Source of the DNA: Anisakis pegreffii
Lineage: Eukaryota; Nematoda; Chromadorea; Rhabditida; Anisakidae
Direction: 5' to 3'
DNA: 64,000 nt
Assembly (NCBI GenBank): GCA_035041965.1
Contig: JAPYMA010000200.1
Coordinates: 49,883-113,882 of the forward strand
Below the pieces are notes generated by a model. The model saw nothing but the letters and a program-made list of their open reading frames with translations. It did no database searches and had not been told where the DNA came from. The first letter of the stretch is position 1; each line of letters begins with the position of its first letter. Below, piece by piece: positions 61,126-64,000 of this stretch. The position numbers and the translations under genes were made by a program.

Positions 61126-64000
61126 GCTTAGGCTCATATCGAGCTGTTACATTTGCAATTTAGTAACCACTGGCTCCCTCCTCCATTTCCATGTTTTTTT
61201 TGCCATATCTCCTTAAGCAGCCAAGCGCCAGGCTTCATATTGAAATGTTGGACAGTACTAGGTAAGGCACTGTGGGATACGATAACTCGAAAAAAATTTT
61301 TTCGAAAATTTTTAAAATTCAAACGCTCATAACTAGGTAACGGCTAATTATTGAGAGGTGTCCTTGAACATGCATGCACAACAGACACGCCTCTTACTAT
61401 CTACTATCTTAAAACCTGGAATTGCCGTCAAAGTTGTTTCGCGAAAAATCCATGACCCCCTATACGTGGTGCAAATTTTGAAAATTTTCGAAAATATTTT
61501 TGGCCATATCTAAGCAGCCGCTTGAGATCCAGCACTCATATTAGTTTATGTTAGTTTATGAATGCCATTACTAAAGTGAAACGACGAGGAAATCAGAATA
61601 ACGGTAATAGTGCCACCCGGCTGTCAATAATACTGCCACCCGGCTGTCAATAATACTGCCACCCGGCTGTCAATAATACTGCCACCCGGCTGTCAATAAT
61701 ACTGCCACCCGGCTGTCAATAATACTGCCACCCGGCTGTCAATAATACTGCCACCCGGCTGTCAATAATACTGCCACCCGGCTGTCAATAACTAGGTAAC
61801 GGGTAACTACTGAGAGGTGTCCTTGAACATGCATGCACAACAGACACGCCTCTTACTATCTACTATCTTAAAACCTGGAATTGCCGTCAAAGTTGTTTCG
61901 CGAAAAATCCATGACCCCCTATACGTGGTGCAAATTTTGAAAATTTTCGAAAATATTTTTGGCCATATCTAAGCAGCCGCTTGAGATCCAGCACTCATAT
62001 TTAAACTGTAACTAGTACTAGGTAAGATCTTCATTCCAATGCAGTTATCTCGAAAAAAATTTTTTCGAAAATTTTTAAAATTCAAACGCTCATAACTAGG
62101 TAACGGCTAATTATTGAGAGGTGTCCTTGAACATGCATGCACAACAGACACGCCTCTTACTATCTACTATCTTAAAACCTGGAATTGCCGTCAAAGTTGT
62201 TTCGCGAAAAATCCATGACCCCCTATACGTGGTGCAAATTTTGAAAATTTTCGAAAATATTTTTGGCCATATCTAAGCAGCCGCTTGAGATCCAGCACTC
62301 ATATTTAAACTGTAACTAGTACTAGGTAAGATCTTCATTCCAATGCAGTTATCTCGAAAAAATTTTTTCGAAAATTTTTAAAATTCAAACGCTCATAACT
62401 AGGTAACGGCTAATTATTGAGAGGTGTCCTTGAACATGCATGCACAACAGACACGCCTCTTACTATCTACTACAGTTATCTCGAAAAAATTTTTTTCGAA
62501 AATTTTCAAAATTCAAACGCTCATAACTAGGTAACGGCTAATTATTGAGAGGTGTCCTTGAACATGCATGCACAACAGACACGCCTCTTACTATCTACTA
62601 TCTTAAAACCTGGAATTGCCGTCAAAGTTGTTTCACGAAAAATCCATGACCCCCTATACGTGGTGCAAATTTTGAAAATTTTCGAAAATATTTTTGGCCA
62701 TATCTAAGCAGCCGCTTGAGATCCAGCACTCATATTTAAACTGTAACTAGTACTAGGTAAGATCTTCATTCCAATGCAGTTATCTCGAAAAAAATTTTTT
62801 CGAAAATTTTCAAAATTCAAACGCTCATAACTAGGTAACGGCTAATTATTGAGAGGTGTCCTTGAACATGCATGCACAACAGACACGCCTCTTACTATCT
62901 ACTATCTTAAAACCTGGAATTGCCGTCAAAGTTGTTTCGCGAAAAATCCATGACCCCCTATACGTGGTGCAAATTTTGAAAATTTTCGAAAATATTTTTG
63001 GCCATATCTAAGCAGCCGCTTGAGATCCAGCACTCATATTTAAACTGTAACTAGTACTAGGTAAGATCTTCATTCCAATGCAGTTATCTCGAAAAAAATT
63101 TTTTCGAAAATTTTTAAAATTCAAACGCTCATAACTAGGTAACGGCTAATTATTGAGAGGTGTCCTTGAACATGCATGCACAACAGACACGCCTCTTACT
63201 ATCTACTATCTTAAAACCTGGAATTGCCGTCAAAGTTGTTTCGCGAAAAATCCATGACCCCCTATACGTGGTGCAAATTTTGAAAATTTTCGAAAATATT
63301 TTTGGCCATATCTAAGCAGCCGCTTGAGATCCAGCACTCATATTTAAACTGTAACTAGTACTAGGTAAGATCTTCATTCCAATGCAGTTATCTCGAAAAA
63401 AATTTTTTCGAAAATTTTCAAAATTCAAACGCTCATAACTAGGTAACGGCTAATTATTGAGAGGTGTCCTTGAACATGCATGCACAACAGACACGCCTCT
63501 TACTATCTACTATCTTAAAACCTGGAATTGCCGTCAAAGTTGTTTCGCGAAAAATCCATGACCCCCTATACGTGGTGCAAATTTTGAAAATTTTCGAAAA
63601 TATTTTTGGCCATATCTAAGCAGCCGCTTGAGATCCAGCACTCATATTTAAACTGTAACTAGTACTAGGTAAGATCTTCATTCCAATGCAGTTATCTCGA
63701 AAAAAATTTTTTCGAAAATTTTCAAAATTCAAACGCTCATAACTAGGTAACGGCTAATTATTGAGAGGTGTCCTTGAACATGCATGCACAACAGACACGC
63801 CTCTTACTATCTACTATCTTAAAACCTGGAATTGCCGTCAAAGTTGTTTCGCGAAAAATCCATGACCCCCTATACGTGGTGCAAATTTTGAAAATTTTCG
63901 AAAATATTTTTGGCCATATCTAAGCAGCCGCTTGAGATCCAGCACTCATATTTAAACTGTAACTAGTACTAGGTAAGATCTTCATTCCAATGCAGTTATC
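61126..64000. repeat. 304-bp satellite DNA array, runs off the window
   Basis: Head-to-tail copies with an exact 304-bp period: the word GCAGTTATC recurs at 62776, 63080, 63384, 63688 and 63992. One earlier unit is 1 bp shorter in an A run, and one copy near 62473 is truncated by about half. Each unit holds the palindromic core CGAAAAAAATTTTTTCG, the word CATGCATGCA, and AAATTTTGAAAATTTTCGAA. The left edge (about 61126-61287) is a diverged partial copy, as expected at an array border. No conserved open frame. Confidence 0.97.
61611..61794. repeat. 23-bp minisatellite inside the satellite, 8 copies
   Basis: TGCCACCCGGCTGTCAATAA plus TAC, period 23, eight practically identical copies, starting at 61611 and every 23 bases to 61772. 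It is much more GC-rich than the host satellite and ends exactly where the satellite resumes (ATAACTAGGTAACGG). Confidence 0.95.

Noticed and set aside
1..64000. CRISPR arrays, bacterial operons, rRNA or tRNA genes
   Set aside because: No repeat-spacer pattern, no prokaryotic gene layout, and no cloverleaf with a convincing T-loop was seen.

Overview
The window looks like nuclear DNA of a nematode. Genes are split into many short exons, most acceptors resemble (T)TTCAG or TTTTAG, several start codons lie just downstream of an isolated acceptor (compatible with spliced-leader trans-splicing), and two genes have a nematode flavour: a sex-peptide/myosuppressin-type GPCR and a cysteine-rich Ly6/ET-module secreted protein. 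I cannot fix the species; a parasitic chromadorean with long repeat-filled introns is a guess. The + strand is AT-rich and full of simple repeats.

Layout. (1) 1-1346, minus strand: three exons of a QRY-type peptide GPCR, running off the left edge. (2) About 2.9-4.1 kb: GC-rich islands that look like transposable-element debris. (3) 4-22.7 kb: gene-poor, strongly C-depleted on the + strand, with many microsatellites and two clean minisatellites (37-bp and 20-bp units). (4) 22757-29864, plus strand: a split gene for an unrecognised four-transmembrane protein, with a 5.1 kb intron. (5) 30387-31828, minus strand: a complete five-exon cysteine dioxygenase gene (cdo-1), convergent with gene 4. (6) 31.9-38.9 kb: non-coding. 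(7) 38948-54503, plus strand: the main gene, a 31-exon ANKS1/AIDA-1 (Odin) orthologue with ankyrin repeats, two SAM domains and a C-terminal PTB domain. A very large low-complexity insert takes the protein to about 2,700 residues. (8) 58672-60113, plus strand: a secreted cysteine-rich protein whose 3' end was not found. (9) 61.1-64.0 kb: an array of a 304-bp satellite, interrupted by a 23-bp minisatellite and running off the right edge.

The exon models were assembled by hand. Each accepted junction has GT/AG ends and matching codon phase, and the joined protein matches the expected family order. The weakest points are stated: the exon 5 donor, the 5' edge of exon 18 and the exon 28/29 junction of ANKS1, and the missing first exons of the GPCR and four-TM genes. 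The genes are functionally unrelated. The most notable features are the expanded ANKS1 with tyrosine motifs, the frequent GTT-type donors, the C-depleted strand and the satellite edge.
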